Shown here: piece by piece, positions 17,611 through 27,198 of the stretch | Layout of the letters: each line of letters begins with the position of its first letter | How positions within the stretch are numbered: the stretch's first letter is position 1 | DNA from: Marinomonas piezotolerans | Lineage (GTDB): Bacteria > Pseudomonadota > Gammaproteobacteria > Pseudomonadales > Marinomonadaceae | Assembly (NCBI RefSeq): GCF_003362755.1 | Contig: NZ_QKRA01000005.1 | Coordinates: 163,714-227,713 of the forward strand | Direction: 5' to 3' | DNA: 64,000 nucleotides | Program-made: the position numbers and the translations under genes | Notes under the pieces: model-generated | Told to the model about the DNA's origin: nothing | The model's database searches: none | What the model saw: the letters and a program-made list of their open reading frames with translations, nothing else

Positions 17611-19593
17611 TTAAAAACTCACATTGGCGAATAGGTAATACTCAGATTTATCGGAGGAAATATTATCCTTACGTATATAGGAGTCATCATCCAGCCTATG
17701 ACTCCCCCCTAGACCAACATTCAAAGCAAAATCATCCGCGTTAAGCTGATAAGTTAGCCATATATCCAATAGTTTAAAATCGTATTCCGCCATATCATAC
17801 CCATAAATATAGCTACTATTAAACCAAACGCTGTCAAGAATCGGCACACTTGCAAATAACGTCGACATAAGAGGAGCGACGGTATTCAAGACATCTTGTT
17901 CATCAGAATGCGTCTCCTGAAATGCAGCGGTTCCTCTTACAAGAACACCATTTGACGCACGCCAGTCGACTTCTAATTCAAGGCCATCAATGGTCACATC
18001 ATAAGTATACCCTTCACTCAAACCTCCTGATGTAACACCGTCGATATACCCTTTGCTAGATGGTACGAGGTCTTCTAAAACTTCTCTATAGACCGATACA
18101 TCATATGACATGCCGAATTTAGGGTAATTGTGAAAATATCCTAACTCATAGGATGTTATTTTCTCTGCCGCCTCACCAGTCGCGTTTGCAGGTATTGAAC
18201 GAACTCCATTAAACACATAAGACCATTGGGCTTGCTGATCATAAAGATCAGGTGGACGATAAGCCTGTGAGACATTCGCTCGTAATGATGCTTGTTCGCT
18301 AAGCTTCAACGTAGCCCCTAATTGGGGCGAGAAATATTCTCCGGTCAATTTGCTGTGCTCCCACATCACGCCACCATTGATAATCACCGGATCTAACACT
18401 TGATAACTTAAATTGGTCGAAGCACGCAATAACTCTTCTTGGTAACCTCCGTCAAAATAGGTCTTCGAATAGACCTCATCTTGACGATAAGACACAGTAT
18501 TAACGAGCCGATAACTCTTACTCGGAGTCCAAATGCTCTGCAGCTCTATATCGTGACGAGTTTCATCTAAGTCTTCCACTAATTGACCATAATATGTCTC
18601 GCCAGACACTAATTGCCCATTGAATAACGCGGATATCGTGTCATTGGTGTTGATTTCGACGTGGTGTGTGTCGTCTTGCTCAGAGTGCTCGTAATAGTAT
18701 TGAGCTTTAACGGTGTGATTAGGAGACAACAGTCGCTCCCAACCTACCTTTATGTGTTCTCGATCGTAGCTAAGCTTAGGGTGAGGGTCAGTGTATTCAA
18801 CTCCAGATACTTCAATCTGCTCAATATTAGCGTCCAATATAGCACCGCCGAAATCGAGATCTAACTTTTGCTGGGCCCCTTCGTAAACAATGTATGCGTT
18901 ACCTACTGTACGAACATGTCCATCATTCCGCTTTTGCCCATCATAGTCGGTCTCGTAGCCAGACACTTTACCTCTAGATGCAGAAGCTCTGTAACTCCAC
19001 GCACCTGACAACCCACTATGCTGCCCATACAATCTCGAATCTCCATTATTGCTAGTATATGCATGGAGACTAGTGCCCAATGTATCCAATGGACTTCGTG
19101 TAATGATATTAATTACAGCCAGAAAAGAGTTTGCGCCATAACTGGAGGCATTAGGACCTCGATTAACCTCAATACGCTCAACATCTTCAACATTTACAGC
19201 CAACGCAGACCAATCAACGCGGGCATAGGAAGAGCTATAAACTGAGCGACCGTTCACAAGCACCTGAATACGTCGATAACGGTCTAGTTCTGTGCCATGA
19301 AAGGATGCAATTTTGTCGTAGGAGTTGAGATAGGGGCCAACAAAAAAACCGGGCACAAAGAATAAAAGATCTTCTACATACTGAATATTTGAACGCCGAA
19401 TAAAATCACCATCGAGCACCGAAATAGTCGATGAGACCTCGACTCGTGGTTGCTCTACTTTAGCTGGCGTGACCACTGTTGGAAGCGGCTCATAAAGCAA
19501 ATCATCTAAACTATTAAGTGATTGGCTAGATTCTTGGGCGCTGACTGAACACGCAATCAGTATTGTAACTACGCCTAAAGCATCACGGATCAT
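17611..19593 (-). CDS. TonB-dependent outer-membrane receptor
   Basis: A 660-residue receptor. A signal peptide (about 1-20) precedes a plug domain, with FIRRSNIQYVEDLLFFVPG and VEDVERIEVNRGPNASSYG as the typical plug motifs, then a 22-strand-type barrel ending in the aromatic YYLFANVSF. The region near residues 20-50 (LLYEPLPTVV) could carry the TonB contact. A GAGGA site lies between the pheA stop and this ATG, 6 nt apart, so it is probably translated from the pheA message. Ligand unknown; no iron or B12 gene is adjacent. Confidence 0.87.
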   Translation of the reverse strand: MIRDALGVVTILIACSVSAQESSQSLNSLDDLLYEPLPTVVTPAKVEQPRVEVSSTISVLDGDFIRRSNIQYVEDLLFFVPGFFVGPYLNSYDKIASFHGTELDRYRRIQVLVNGRSVYSSSYARVDWSALAVNVEDVERIEVNRGPNASSYGANSFLAVINIITRSPLDTLGTSLHAYTSNNGDSRLYGQHSGLSGAWSYRASASRGKVSGYETDYDGQKRNDGHVRTVGNAYIVYEGAQQKLDLDFGGAILDANIEQIEVSGVEYTDPHPKLSYDREHIKVGWERLLSPNHTVKAQYYYEHSEQDDTHHVEINTNDTISALFNGQLVSGETYYGQLVEDLDETRHDIELQSIWTPSKSYRLVNTVSYRQDEVYSKTYFDGGYQEELLRASTNLSYQVLDPVIINGGVMWEHSKLTGEYFSPQLGATLKLSEQASLRANVSQAYRPPDLYDQQAQWSYVFNGVRSIPANATGEAAEKITSYELGYFHNYPKFGMSYDVSVYREVLEDLVPSSKGYIDGVTSGGLSEGYTYDVTIDGLELEVDWRASNGVLVRGTAAFQETHSDEQDVLNTVAPLMSTLFASVPILDSVWFNSSYIYGYDMAEYDFKLLDIWLTYQLNADDFALNVGLGGSHRLDDDSYIRKDNISSDKSEYYLFANVSF

Positions 19594-19599
19594 ATTTCC

Positions 19600-20466
19600 T
19601 CACTTACGATAAGCGTCTGCGTAATAGGTACCTAAAATCCGCAAATCTATTGAGAAGAACCGTAGCTCTTCTAAGGCAGCTTGCATCTCAGGCGATTGAA
19701 AATGCGCTTCAACGTCGACATAAAATTGTGTTGCGGTAAATTGCCCGTCAACCATATAGCTCTCCAGCTTGAGCATATTAATCCCGTAGGTAGCAAACCC
19801 TCCCATAGCTTTATACAATGCAGCGGGAATGTTACGCACCTTAAACATAAAGGAAGTAATGTAACGGCCATCAGCTTCATAAGTAGGCATTTTCTGTTGC
19901 TTTGAAAACACCAAAAAACGAGTCGTATTGCCTGACACGTCATTAAAATGCTCTTGCAAAATATTCAATCCATATAGTTCTGCTGCCAGTTTCGATGAAA
20001 TCACTGCAAGGTCAGGCTCATTGTATTCGGACAAATGCTTTGCAGCCCCAGCCGTGTCGTACATAGCAACAGGCTCAGCATCCATAGCCTGAATATTGGC
20101 TGCGCATTGCGCGAGTGCTTGTGGGTGACTCCCAACGCGACGAATCTGGCTAAACTCTAGAGAAGCGCTGGCAATCAAACAATGATTTACTGGTTCGAAA
20201 TGCTCTCTTACAACATATAGCTCGGTGCCTTTTAATTCGCGATAAATCTCCTCCACACGGCCAGCTGTCGAGTTTTCAACCGGAATCATGGCATAATGCG
20301 CTTGACCAAACTCAACCATCTTTAGTGCTTGAGTAAAACTAGAACAGTGCACCATTTGCCAATCAGGAAAACAATGTTGGCAAACTAGATGAGAATAGGC
20401 ACCTGGCTCACCTTGATAGGCTACAATCTGATCTGCATTCAGAACTATATCGGAGGTAACACTCAT
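19600..20466 (-). CDS. pheA: Prephenate dehydratase
   Basis: Converts prephenate to phenylpyruvate on the phenylalanine path. The dehydratase domain starts VAYQGEPGAYSH and ends with the catalytic TRF motif at residues 182-184 (GNTTRFLVF); VENSTAGRV and SHPQALAQC are other landmarks. An ACT domain (about 205-280, SFMFKVRNIPAALYKAM with LKLESYMVDG) gives feedback control by Phe. No chorismate mutase domain is present. The ATG at 20466 is preferred, because the upstream in-frame 50 codons have no family similarity and run into the divergent yidD region. Confidence 0.92.
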   Translation of the reverse strand: MSVTSDIVLNADQIVAYQGEPGAYSHLVCQHCFPDWQMVHCSSFTQALKMVEFGQAHYAMIPVENSTAGRVEEIYRELKGTELYVVREHFEPVNHCLIASASLEFSQIRRVGSHPQALAQCAANIQAMDAEPVAMYDTAGAAKHLSEYNEPDLAVISSKLAAELYGLNILQEHFNDVSGNTTRFLVFSKQQKMPTYEADGRYITSFMFKVRNIPAALYKAMGGFATYGINMLKLESYMVDGQFTATQFYVDVEAHFQSPEMQAALEELRFFSIDLRILGTYYADAYRK

Positions 20467-20565
20467 ATCTTTGCCACTTGAATTGCTTATTAGTAAGAAC
20501 AGTACCAAATTTATGCACTTTCCAACATAAAACTGACGTTCAAATATGACACTTTTTGTAACCAC

Positions 20566-20844
20566 ATGAAGAAGATAAGCAAACAAATATTTATAAAGAT
20601 AGTGATCGGTTATCAATATCTAATCAGCCCATTGTTGGGTAATAACTGTCGCTACTACCCAACATGCTCGGCCTATATGATCGAAGCAATAGAGCGATTT
20701 GGTGTTATGAAGGGCACTTGGTTGGGGATAAAACGGTTAAGCCGATGTCATCCTTTTCACAGTGGAGGAGTTGATTTAGTCCCAGAAAAACGACAATGTA
20801 AACATAACAGTCGACCACAAGAATCTAATTCAACTGAAGATTAA
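20566..20844 (+). CDS. yidD: Membrane protein insertion efficiency factor YidD
   Basis: A 92-residue YidD/UPF0161 protein with the conserved [44 protein letters not shown] and GGVDLVP blocks. YidD assists YidC-dependent insertion at the inner membrane. Normally it sits in the rnpA-yidD-yidC cluster; here it is away from those genes. Its stop codon overlaps the convergent response regulator gene by 20 nt. Confidence 0.93.
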   Translation: MKKISKQIFIKIVIGYQYLISPLLGNNCRYYPTCSAYMIEAIERFGVMKGTWLGIKRLSRCHPFHSGGVDLVPEKRQCKHNSRPQESNSTED

Positions 20845-21466
20845 GATCACTTACGATTAGTACGGCTTGAGTACGATTGTTAATGTGGAGCTTTCTGAAA
20901 ATTGCAGTGATATGAGCTTTTACTGTCGCTTCGGAAATATTCAACTCAAAGGCAATCTGCTTATTCAGCAAGCCTTCATGCAAATAACAAAGCACTTTAT
21001 ACTGCTGTGGCGTTAACTCAGCGACACGCCGAGGCATGTCGAGGTTAGGTGCCGGAATAGACTCAAGCAGCTCAAGCATTCCATCAGGTAACCAAACATC
21101 ACCTTCCAGGATCACCGATATAGCTTGAGCGTACACAGATGGCTCACATGTTTTGGGAATAAACCCTAAAGCACCCGCTTCGATAACGTTGGCCACCACC
21201 TTCGCCTCGCTATTTCCAGAGATAACGGCAATGGGAACATCCGGGAAGTCTGACCGAATTCGAATAAGACCGTAGAGATCTCCTGCTCCAGGCATGTTCA
21301 AGTCCAACAGCAACAAATCCACGTCGGGGTTACTTTTAAGCTTCCCCAATGTGGACTCAAGATCATGCGACTCTTGTATCTCTACTTCACCAATTTGGTC
21401 TCGAAGCGCCCCAGTCAGGGCACTTCGAAATAAAGGATGGTCATCAGCGATAAGAAGTGAAATCAC
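20825..21466 (-). CDS. crbR: LuxR-type response regulator, CrbR/ErdR-like
   Basis: A receiver domain (phospho-acceptor D55 in [11 protein letters not shown]105 in GFIPK) joined to a C-terminal LuxR HTH ([23 protein letters not shown] to [15 protein letters not shown]). It begins 27 nt after the acs stop codon on the same strand. Orthologous regulators, CrbR in Vibrio and ErdR in Pseudomonas, activate acs under the control of an SSS-domain hybrid kinase, and such a kinase is encoded at 44334-47801. The symbol is given by this context and domain layout, not by a search. acs-crbR form one unit. Confidence 0.78.
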   Translation of the reverse strand: MISLLIADDHPLFRSALTGALRDQIGEVEIQESHDLESTLGKLKSNPDVDLLLLDLNMPGAGDLYGLIRIRSDFPDVPIAVISGNSEAKVVANVIEAGALGFIPKTCEPSVYAQAISVILEGDVWLPDGMLELLESIPAPNLDMPRRVAELTPQQYKVLCYLHEGLLNKQIAFELNISEATVKAHITAIFRKLHINNRTQAVLIVSDLNLQLN

Positions 21467-21493
21467 TATGTTTCCTTAACAATAGGAGATGGT

Positions 21494-23452
21494 TTAGCTA
21501 TTTAACCTATTATCGATTAAATCATCAACCACACCTGGATCAGCCAGTGTACTTGTGTCCCCTAATTGGTCATGCTCGTTGGCCGCAATCTTACGTAAGA
21601 TGCGACGCATGATCTTACCTGAGCGCGTTTTGGGTAAACCTGTCATCGCCCAGTGAACAAGGTCTGGTGTGGCGATTGGACCAACTTCTTGACGAACCAT
21701 CATTTTTACAGACTTGGTAAGCTCATCATCAGGCTCGACACCCGAATTAGGAATGATATATACGTAGATACCTTGCCCTTTTAAGTCGTGTGGGTAACCG
21801 ACAACCGCCGCCTCAGCCACTGCAGGATGCGCAACCAGAGCACTTTCGATTTCCGCAGTCCCTAAACGGTGGCCAGAAACATTTAACACATCATCCATCC
21901 GACCCGTAATCCAATAGGCTCCTTCTGCATCACGACGAGCGCCATCTCCCGTGAAATACTTCCCTTCAAAGGTACTGAAGTACGTTTGCTCGAACCGTTC
22001 ATGGTCGCCATACACGGTTCGTGATTGGCCAGGCCAAGAGTCCAAGATAACCAAACCACCTTCGACTTCCGTCTCAGTATCCGTGACAAGATTACCGTCT
22101 GCATCAACTAAAGCCGGCTGCACACCAAAGAGCGGACCTGTGCAAGAACCGGGTTTAGGATTTGTTTCCGTCACACGAGGACTCATCATTAGACCGCCCG
22201 TTTCGGTCTGCCACCACGTATCAACAATCGGGCACTTTCCATTACCAATGTTCTTGTGGTACCACACCCAAGCTTCTGGGTTAATTGGCTCACCGACACT
22301 TCCTAATACGCGCAATGAATCTCGCTTACTGGTCGCAATGGGTTCTTCGCCTTTCGCCATAAGGGCGCGAATGGCCGTTGGAGCGGTATAGAGTTGCGTC
22401 ACACTAAACTTGTCAACAACACGACCGATACGGCCTGAATCTGGGTAAGTGGGCACCCCTTCAAATAAAACGCTTGTTACACCATTAGCTAACGGTCCGT
22501 AAACCATATAGCTGTGGCCCGTAATCCACCCTACATCTGCCGCACACCAATAAATATCATTCGGTTTAATGTCGAACACCAGTTCATGAGTCAACGATGC
22601 GTAGACTAAGTAACCGCCGGTGGTATGTACAACCCCCTTTGGTTTACCCGTCGAGCCAGACGTGTAAAGTATAAAAAGAGGGTCTTCGGCGTTCATTGGT
22701 TCTGGCGTTGATTCAGTACTCTCTTTCGCAGTTAACTCCGCCCAATCAAGATCTCTGCTATCAACCCAGTTTATCTCTGCATTGGTATAACGATAAACAA
22801 TGACCTTTTCCACCGATGGGCATGTATTATTATCCAACGCTTTATCAACGTTATTTTTCAACGGAACGGTGTTACCAGCACGTTTGCCTTGATCTGCTGT
22901 CAAGACAACTTTCACATTACAGTCATTCAGTCTGTCTGCGATGGCCGACGCAGAAAACCCACCAAAAATCACACTGTGGATAGCACCAATCCGAGCACAT
23001 GCCAACATGGCATATACTGCTTGCGGGATCATCGGCATATATATCGCGACGCGGTCGCCTTTTTTTACACCCTGATTACGTAATACATTGGCTAGACGCC
23101 CAACTTCGTTGTAAAGCTCTTGATACGTAACAACGCTATCAATGCCCTCTTCATCGCCTTCCACATAAAAAGCAACTTTGTCTGAACTATTGGCTAAGTG
23201 TCGATCAATACAATTGTATGCGACATTAAGTTCACCATCTTCAAACCACTTAATGCTGACATTACCTTTTTCAAAACTGGTATTTTTAACTTTTGTATAA
23301 GGCTTCGACCAGTCAACACGCAGCCCCTCTTTGCGCCAAAATTCTTCTGGATTAGAAATGGACTCTTGGTAGCGCTGATCAAATTCAGCTTGACTAACAT
23401 TGGCATCGGAAAAGGAGTAATCCATTTGCTCTGTGTAAGAAGATTGTGACAT
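21494..23452 (-). CDS. acs: Acetyl-CoA synthetase (AMP-forming)
   Basis: Activates acetate to acetyl-CoA through acetyl-AMP, the high-affinity route for acetate scavenging. Visible are the adenylate-forming P-loop [33 protein letters not shown] (A8 hinge) and the C-terminal [17 protein letters not shown], whose Lys is the known acetylation site that switches Acs off. The 652-residue length is normal. A GACTAAAGT motif lies 72 nt upstream of the ATG (23525-23533). The response regulator gene follows immediately. Confidence 0.98.
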   Translation of the reverse strand: MSQSSYTEQMDYSFSDANVSQAEFDQRYQESISNPEEFWRKEGLRVDWSKPYTKVKNTSFEKGNVSIKWFEDGELNVAYNCIDRHLANSSDKVAFYVEGDEEGIDSVVTYQELYNEVGRLANVLRNQGVKKGDRVAIYMPMIPQAVYAMLACARIGAIHSVIFGGFSASAIADRLNDCNVKVVLTADQGKRAGNTVPLKNNVDKALDNNTCPSVEKVIVYRYTNAEINWVDSRDLDWAELTAKESTESTPEPMNAEDPLFILYTSGSTGKPKGVVHTTGGYLVYASLTHELVFDIKPNDIYWCAADVGWITGHSYMVYGPLANGVTSVLFEGVPTYPDSGRIGRVVDKFSVTQLYTAPTAIRALMAKGEEPIATSKRDSLRVLGSVGEPINPEAWVWYHKNIGNGKCPIVDTWWQTETGGLMMSPRVTETNPKPGSCTGPLFGVQPALVDADGNLVTDTETEVEGGLVILDSWPGQSRTVYGDHERFEQTYFSTFEGKYFTGDGARRDAEGAYWITGRMDDVLNVSGHRLGTAEIESALVAHPAVAEAAVVGYPHDLKGQGIYVYIIPNSGVEPDDELTKSVKMMVRQEVGPIATPDLVHWAMTGLPKTRSGKIMRRILRKIAANEHDQLGDTSTLADPGVVDDLIDNRLNS

Positions 23453-23524
23453 AACATGCTCCGTTCTTATTTTTAATTGGACGCTAAACGCTACTATAAG
23501 GTTAGATTGACTTCACGGTATCCC

Positions 23525-23533
23525 ACTTTAGTC
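23525..23533 (-). promoter_or_regulatory. Candidate CrbR operator upstream of acs
   Basis: Reading toward acs, the sequence is GACTAAAGT, 72 nt before the ATG. Together with ACCT nine bases before it, it matches the site in front of the symporter at 15 of 18 positions (ACCTNNTTNGACTAAAGT). Function is inferred from shared position and linked genes. Confidence 0.5.
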
Positions 23534-23553
23534 TAACAAGGTAGGTGACATGG

Positions 23554-23577
23554 CTTCATTGTCAAAGCGCAATGAAG
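23554..23577 (-). terminator. Hairpin after the methyltransferase gene
   Basis: CTTCATTG and CAATGAAG form an 8-bp stem with an 8-nt loop, five bases past the methyltransferase stop codon. There is no clear T-run, so termination would be weak. Confidence 0.4.
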
Positions 23578-23582
23578 AATCA

Positions 23583-24326
23583 TTAAGACTTAAACTGACC
23601 TGCATAACAAAAAAACGGTAACGTCACATCCAGCTTGCGTTGTGGGTCCTGCCACAACTGCTCGACTTCAAACTCTGCTTGCCGTAAGCGTTCGTCTCCA
23701 TGTTGTTCAACCATTATTTGAGCCGCTGACCAAGACCTCATGAACGCAAATGCTTGCGACATCGTCCAGCGGCATTTCAACTCAAACTCAGGCACATCCA
23801 CATCATCAAATGGAAAATCAACGCTTCGATATTGATTTCTAAGTAGAACCGTTTTCTCAGGCCAATACGGTTGTAATATCGGTAAAATATGCTCTTTAAC
23901 CGCGAGATCTAAGACGCTTTCAAATCGCGCCCAATTGTATCCCCAGATGAACACTTTCCCTCCTGGTTTAAGCACTCGACGCACTTCTCGCCAAAAAGCA
24001 TCAAGCTCAAACCAGTGAAGTGCATGAGCCACGCAGACCGCATCAAAATAATCATCAGGGAAGTGAGTATACTCAGCGGGCTGTACCGAATAATTAACAT
24101 TGCGATGGGGCGTCGCTTTCGCTATCTGCGCCTCAGAGATGTCAGATGCTTCAACGTGAGAAAAATAAACCGCTAGATCTATCGAGGCCTGACCCGTTCC
24201 ACAGGCACAATCCCATACTCTATGAGTATCTTCTACCTGACGACTCAGCCAAAAATAAAGTTCCGCTGGATACGTCGGGCGAACTCGAGAATAAAACGCT
24301 GCGGAGGACGTATCGAAGGTGCGCAT
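23583..24326 (-). CDS. Class I SAM-dependent methyltransferase
   Basis: A 247-residue methyltransferase of the Methyltransf_11 type. The SAM loop is VWDCACGTGQASIDLA near residues 37-52, the acidic end of strand 2 is VEASDISEAQI, and VCVAHALHWFELDAFWREV matches the post-motif region of small-molecule methyltransferases. The tail is rich in Trp and Arg. The substrate cannot be told from sequence. It stands alone upstream of acs, with a weak hairpin after it. Confidence 0.85.
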   Translation of the reverse strand: MRTFDTSSAAFYSRVRPTYPAELYFWLSRQVEDTHRVWDCACGTGQASIDLAVYFSHVEASDISEAQIAKATPHRNVNYSVQPAEYTHFPDDYFDAVCVAHALHWFELDAFWREVRRVLKPGGKVFIWGYNWARFESVLDLAVKEHILPILQPYWPEKTVLLRNQYRSVDFPFDDVDVPEFELKCRWTMSQAFAFMRSWSAAQIMVEQHGDERLRQAEFEVEQLWQDPQRKLDVTLPFFCYAGQFKS

Positions 24327-24358
24327 AGACTACTCAACTGTCAGTGAATGAAAATTAC

Positions 24359-24970
24359 TTATGATATGACCTTATATTTATAAAGGATTTTTTCTGCGCA
24401 TTCGACCCCTTTGACATGTTCCGATTGCATACCTAGCTTCCTAGCAGCCTGCACATTGATCAAATTATCATCTAAAAAAAGTATAGAGTCTGCTGCCACG
24501 CCAAGCTCTCTAATAACGTACTCATAGACAGCTAAGTCAGGTTTTGCGATGCCAATTTGATGGGAAGCAAAATAACTATGAAAACAACCAGATAAGCCCA
24601 TTTCATCCATGATGCGCCCCCAATGCGCATCATTTGTATTCGACAAAATAGCGCGGTGATAATTAGGTGGAATCCGTTCTATGAGTTGGCTTACGCCGCT
24701 GAACAAGCCTTTCGGCCATTTGACAAAAGCTTGCTTCAAGCCCTCTAACTCATCGGTGGCCCCCATCTCTAACCGCAGAGATTGAATGAAATCAGACAAG
24801 TTTATTTGACCAGTATCAAATGCCTTAACCGCAGAAGACTTAAGCCAGCGTTCCCACATAACGGCTTCATCTTGTGTATCAACCTGAAAGATCGCAGCAA
24901 AATCACTGATATCTCCGAGATCGACTAGTACATTCCCTAAATCAAATAGAACAACTTTGATTGCTTTCAT
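24359..24970 (-). CDS. HAD-superfamily (HAD-IA) hydrolase
   Basis: A haloacid-dehalogenase-like phosphatase: motif I is VVLFDLGNVLVDLGD at the start, motif II is AILSNTNDAHW, and motifs III/IV are GIAKPDLAVYEYV and ILFLDDNLINVQAA. The pattern resembles YihX/HAD-IA sugar-phosphate phosphatases. ATG 24970 has AGGAGA about nine bases before it; an ORF extension to 25006 lacks such a site. It follows the SPOR lipoprotein gene by about 35 nt on the same strand. Confidence 0.87.
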   Translation of the reverse strand: MKAIKVVLFDLGNVLVDLGDISDFAAIFQVDTQDEAVMWERWLKSSAVKAFDTGQINLSDFIQSLRLEMGATDELEGLKQAFVKWPKGLFSGVSQLIERIPPNYHRAILSNTNDAHWGRIMDEMGLSGCFHSYFASHQIGIAKPDLAVYEYVIRELGVAADSILFLDDNLINVQAARKLGMQSEHVKGVECAEKILYKYKVIS

Positions 24971-25005
24971 TGGATAGGATCTCCTATCGTCCTCAAAACG
25001 ATGCA

Positions 25006-25749
25006 TTATAGGCTTAAAAATGGGTCACCTTTGTAGCGTGTCACCAAGCAATCTTGTTGCATCTGTTTGAGCATATTACAAAAGTCATCGCCATATGGTT
25101 TTGTTAGAAAAGGTCCCACAATCAGCTGATAATAGGTGTTCCCTTTAATCTCGGAGCGATTGATCAATGGCGCCGTATCGACAAACTCTTCTGGATACGC
25201 TCTACTAACTTTGCGCCATCCTTCACGCGCTAATTGTTTTGACGCGTAGGCGGCGATCTGGACGCCAAAATAGGGATAATCGAGATTTTTGCCTTCTTGT
25301 CCATAAAAGTCTGCCGTAACGGCTCCTTTTGGTGGAGCCTGATCAAACGGATCGATTTTGCCTCGATCTTTTTCACTTTCAACATTGCCGTCAGTTTCCT
25401 TGAGCATTGTTGACGCAGACTCTTCTTCACCCATTTGTGTCTGTTCGGATGTAGAATCGATCGAAGCAGGAGCATCATCAGCTTGCTCTGTTGTCGGCAT
25501 ATTGTCCGCTTGCATCATATTGTCTGTGGATCCAGACGCAGCATTTTGCTTTTCAACCAGTAATTTTATATCTGATTCTAATGCGAGGACTCGCTCTAAC
25601 TGCGGTTTGATATTTTCCCATTCTTGTTGCTGTGCCTGCAGTGCGGACTGCAGTTGGGCATTTGTCATTGAAGTAGAATCGTCCTTTTTAGTGGCGCAAC
25701 CAGCTAACAAAACACTGCCCACAATGGCGAAAAAAAACATATGTCTCAT
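25006..25749 (-). CDS. SPOR-domain lipoprotein
   Basis: The N-terminus has a lipoprotein signal ending LLAGC, so Cys about 18 is lipidated. A Gln-rich helical stretch and an acidic, low-complexity linker (about 80-150) follow, and the last 80 residues form a SPOR (sporulation-related) fold: PYFGVQIAAYASKQLAREGW and TYYQLIVGPFLTKPYGD. SPOR domains bind denuded peptidoglycan, often at the septum. The role of this protein beyond that is unknown. It is first in a leftward pair with the HAD gene. Confidence 0.8.
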   Translation of the reverse strand: MRHMFFFAIVGSVLLAGCATKKDDSTSMTNAQLQSALQAQQQEWENIKPQLERVLALESDIKLLVEKQNAASGSTDNMMQADNMPTTEQADDAPASIDSTSEQTQMGEEESASTMLKETDGNVESEKDRGKIDPFDQAPPKGAVTADFYGQEGKNLDYPYFGVQIAAYASKQLAREGWRKVSRAYPEEFVDTAPLINRSEIKGNTYYQLIVGPFLTKPYGDDFCNMLKQMQQDCLVTRYKGDPFLSL

Positions 25750-25778
25750 ACAAGGACTCCCTATTTGAACCTTTAATA

Positions 25779-26237
25779 CTACGACAGAATAAAGGTATTT
25801 GTCCCATAAACTAATGCGGCATACCGAGCCGCTTTACCTACAACAACCCACAAAAAAGCGCGTACCAAGCTCAACTTGGCGACACCTGCCACCAAACAAA
25901 GTGCGTCTCCAATCAGCGGCAACCAGCTAAACAACAAACTCCATTGCCCATACCGCACAAAACGTTGATGAACATATTGCAATCGAGTGGGCGAAACAGG
26001 AAACCAGCGACGGTCTTGAAAATGTAAGCAATAGCGCCCCAACCACCAGTTCGTCAAACCGCCAAGCGTGTTACCCATCGTGGCGAACACACAAGCCAAA
26101 AAGCTAGCGTCTGGATAAGTCAAAATAAATGCGATGACAGCCGCTTCTGAGCCACCGGGTAAAAGTGTAGCGGCAAAAAAAGCGGATAAAAACAGAGCCC
26201 CTAACTGCGGTAGAAGATCCAGCAATGGCTCGATCAA
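25779..26237 (-). CDS. yqaA: YqaA-type small DedA-like membrane protein
   Basis: A 152-residue VTT/DedA-like membrane protein. ALFLSAFFAATLLPGGSEAAV and a TMGNTLGGLTNWWLGRY block, then FSWLPLIGDALCLVAG, are the hallmarks of the YqaA subgroup. DedA relatives move or flip lipids; the YqaA subgroup is not well characterised. Its start overlaps the stop of the upstream PAP2 gene by four bases (ATGA-type overlap, 26234-26237), implying coupled translation. Confidence 0.85.
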   Translation of the reverse strand: MIEPLLDLLPQLGALFLSAFFAATLLPGGSEAAVIAFILTYPDASFLACVFATMGNTLGGLTNWWLGRYCLHFQDRRWFPVSPTRLQYVHQRFVRYGQWSLLFSWLPLIGDALCLVAGVAKLSLVRAFLWVVVGKAARYAALVYGTNTFILS

Positions 26238-26923
26238 TCGCTTGTCGTGGGTTTAGATGATATTTCAGACGTGCCGAGAATGAGTTTAGCCATTACCCAA
26301 GCAGAGGCGTAACAAATATACCCTGAGAACACAATATCACTCAGAAAGTGCCCTCCTTGTAACACACGAACACCGCCCACAAATAATCCCAAGAAAATGC
26401 CAAATGTTAACCACAAACGGCTTTTAAGCACCCACCCAAGCGCAATAAAAGCGAAGCCCATCGCCGCATGCCCACTTACAAAAGAACAGTTCCGATCACA
26501 CTGATCTGAGATGACCCAAGCTGGCGAGAAGCTCTGCTCTCCACCCAACTGCACTACATCACGAGGCCGCGCTCGATCCCAGTTGTCTTTAAAACCTGTA
26601 TGAACAATCAACCCTGGGCCAATCAATAGAAATGCCAACATAAAATACCATTTACGTCGGTTACGCTTGTTCCAGTCTGGTGCGGCTTTAAATAACGTCA
26701 TAACACTCAACCACATCAGCACAGGCAAGATCACGATGGGCATTTCCTTAAATAGCCAATAAACGAATTTAATAAAAGGCATATCATTGGCAGGAAAGCG
26801 CTCAGTGACAGGGTCATAAAACCAAGAGGAGACAGTTATATCAATGTTTGGCCAACCTAAGAAAACGATTAAACACACAACAAAACTTAAGGCCCCATAG
26901 CCAAACGGGAAAGGTCTTTTCAT
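26234..26923 (-). CDS. PAP2-family membrane phosphatase
   Basis: A lipid phosphatase with all three PAP2 motifs: KDNWDRARP (K-x6-RP), SFVSGHAAMGF with the catalytic His, and VRVLQGGHFLSD (R-x5-H-x3-D). Five to six membrane segments surround them, so the active site faces the periplasm. Related enzymes dephosphorylate undecaprenyl or phosphatidylglycerol phosphates. It is joined to the yqaA gene by a 4-nt overlap, which suggests a shared lipid-handling task. Confidence 0.87.
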   Translation of the reverse strand: MKRPFPFGYGALSFVVCLIVFLGWPNIDITVSSWFYDPVTERFPANDMPFIKFVYWLFKEMPIVILPVLMWLSVMTLFKAAPDWNKRNRRKWYFMLAFLLIGPGLIVHTGFKDNWDRARPRDVVQLGGEQSFSPAWVISDQCDRNCSFVSGHAAMGFAFIALGWVLKSRLWLTFGIFLGLFVGGVRVLQGGHFLSDIVFSGYICYASAWVMAKLILGTSEISSKPTTSD

Positions 26924-27198
26924 AGCAAATCATCTGATAGTTTTTGTAATAAAGAGGTATTCTTACACAGCCTAATGCACTGGTCATCCCCTAACTATAT
27001 AGTGCAAACATTAACATAGTATGAATTTCATGCACGTCAATTTAGTCTTCGTGAAATGTTAACATTCTCCAGCTAGAGTGTAGCCACATCATGATGCCAT
27101 CTCGGCACTAAACAAATACAATACAGCCTAACATCGAGAATATTCAGGCCTCAAATTTGCATGGCTGTTTTATTACTTAATCATTAAGGGATCCTTTT

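Noticed and set aside
20467..20616. N-terminal extension of pheA to 338 residues
   Set aside because: The extra 50 residues are unlike prephenate dehydratase and overlap the start of yidD on the other strand.
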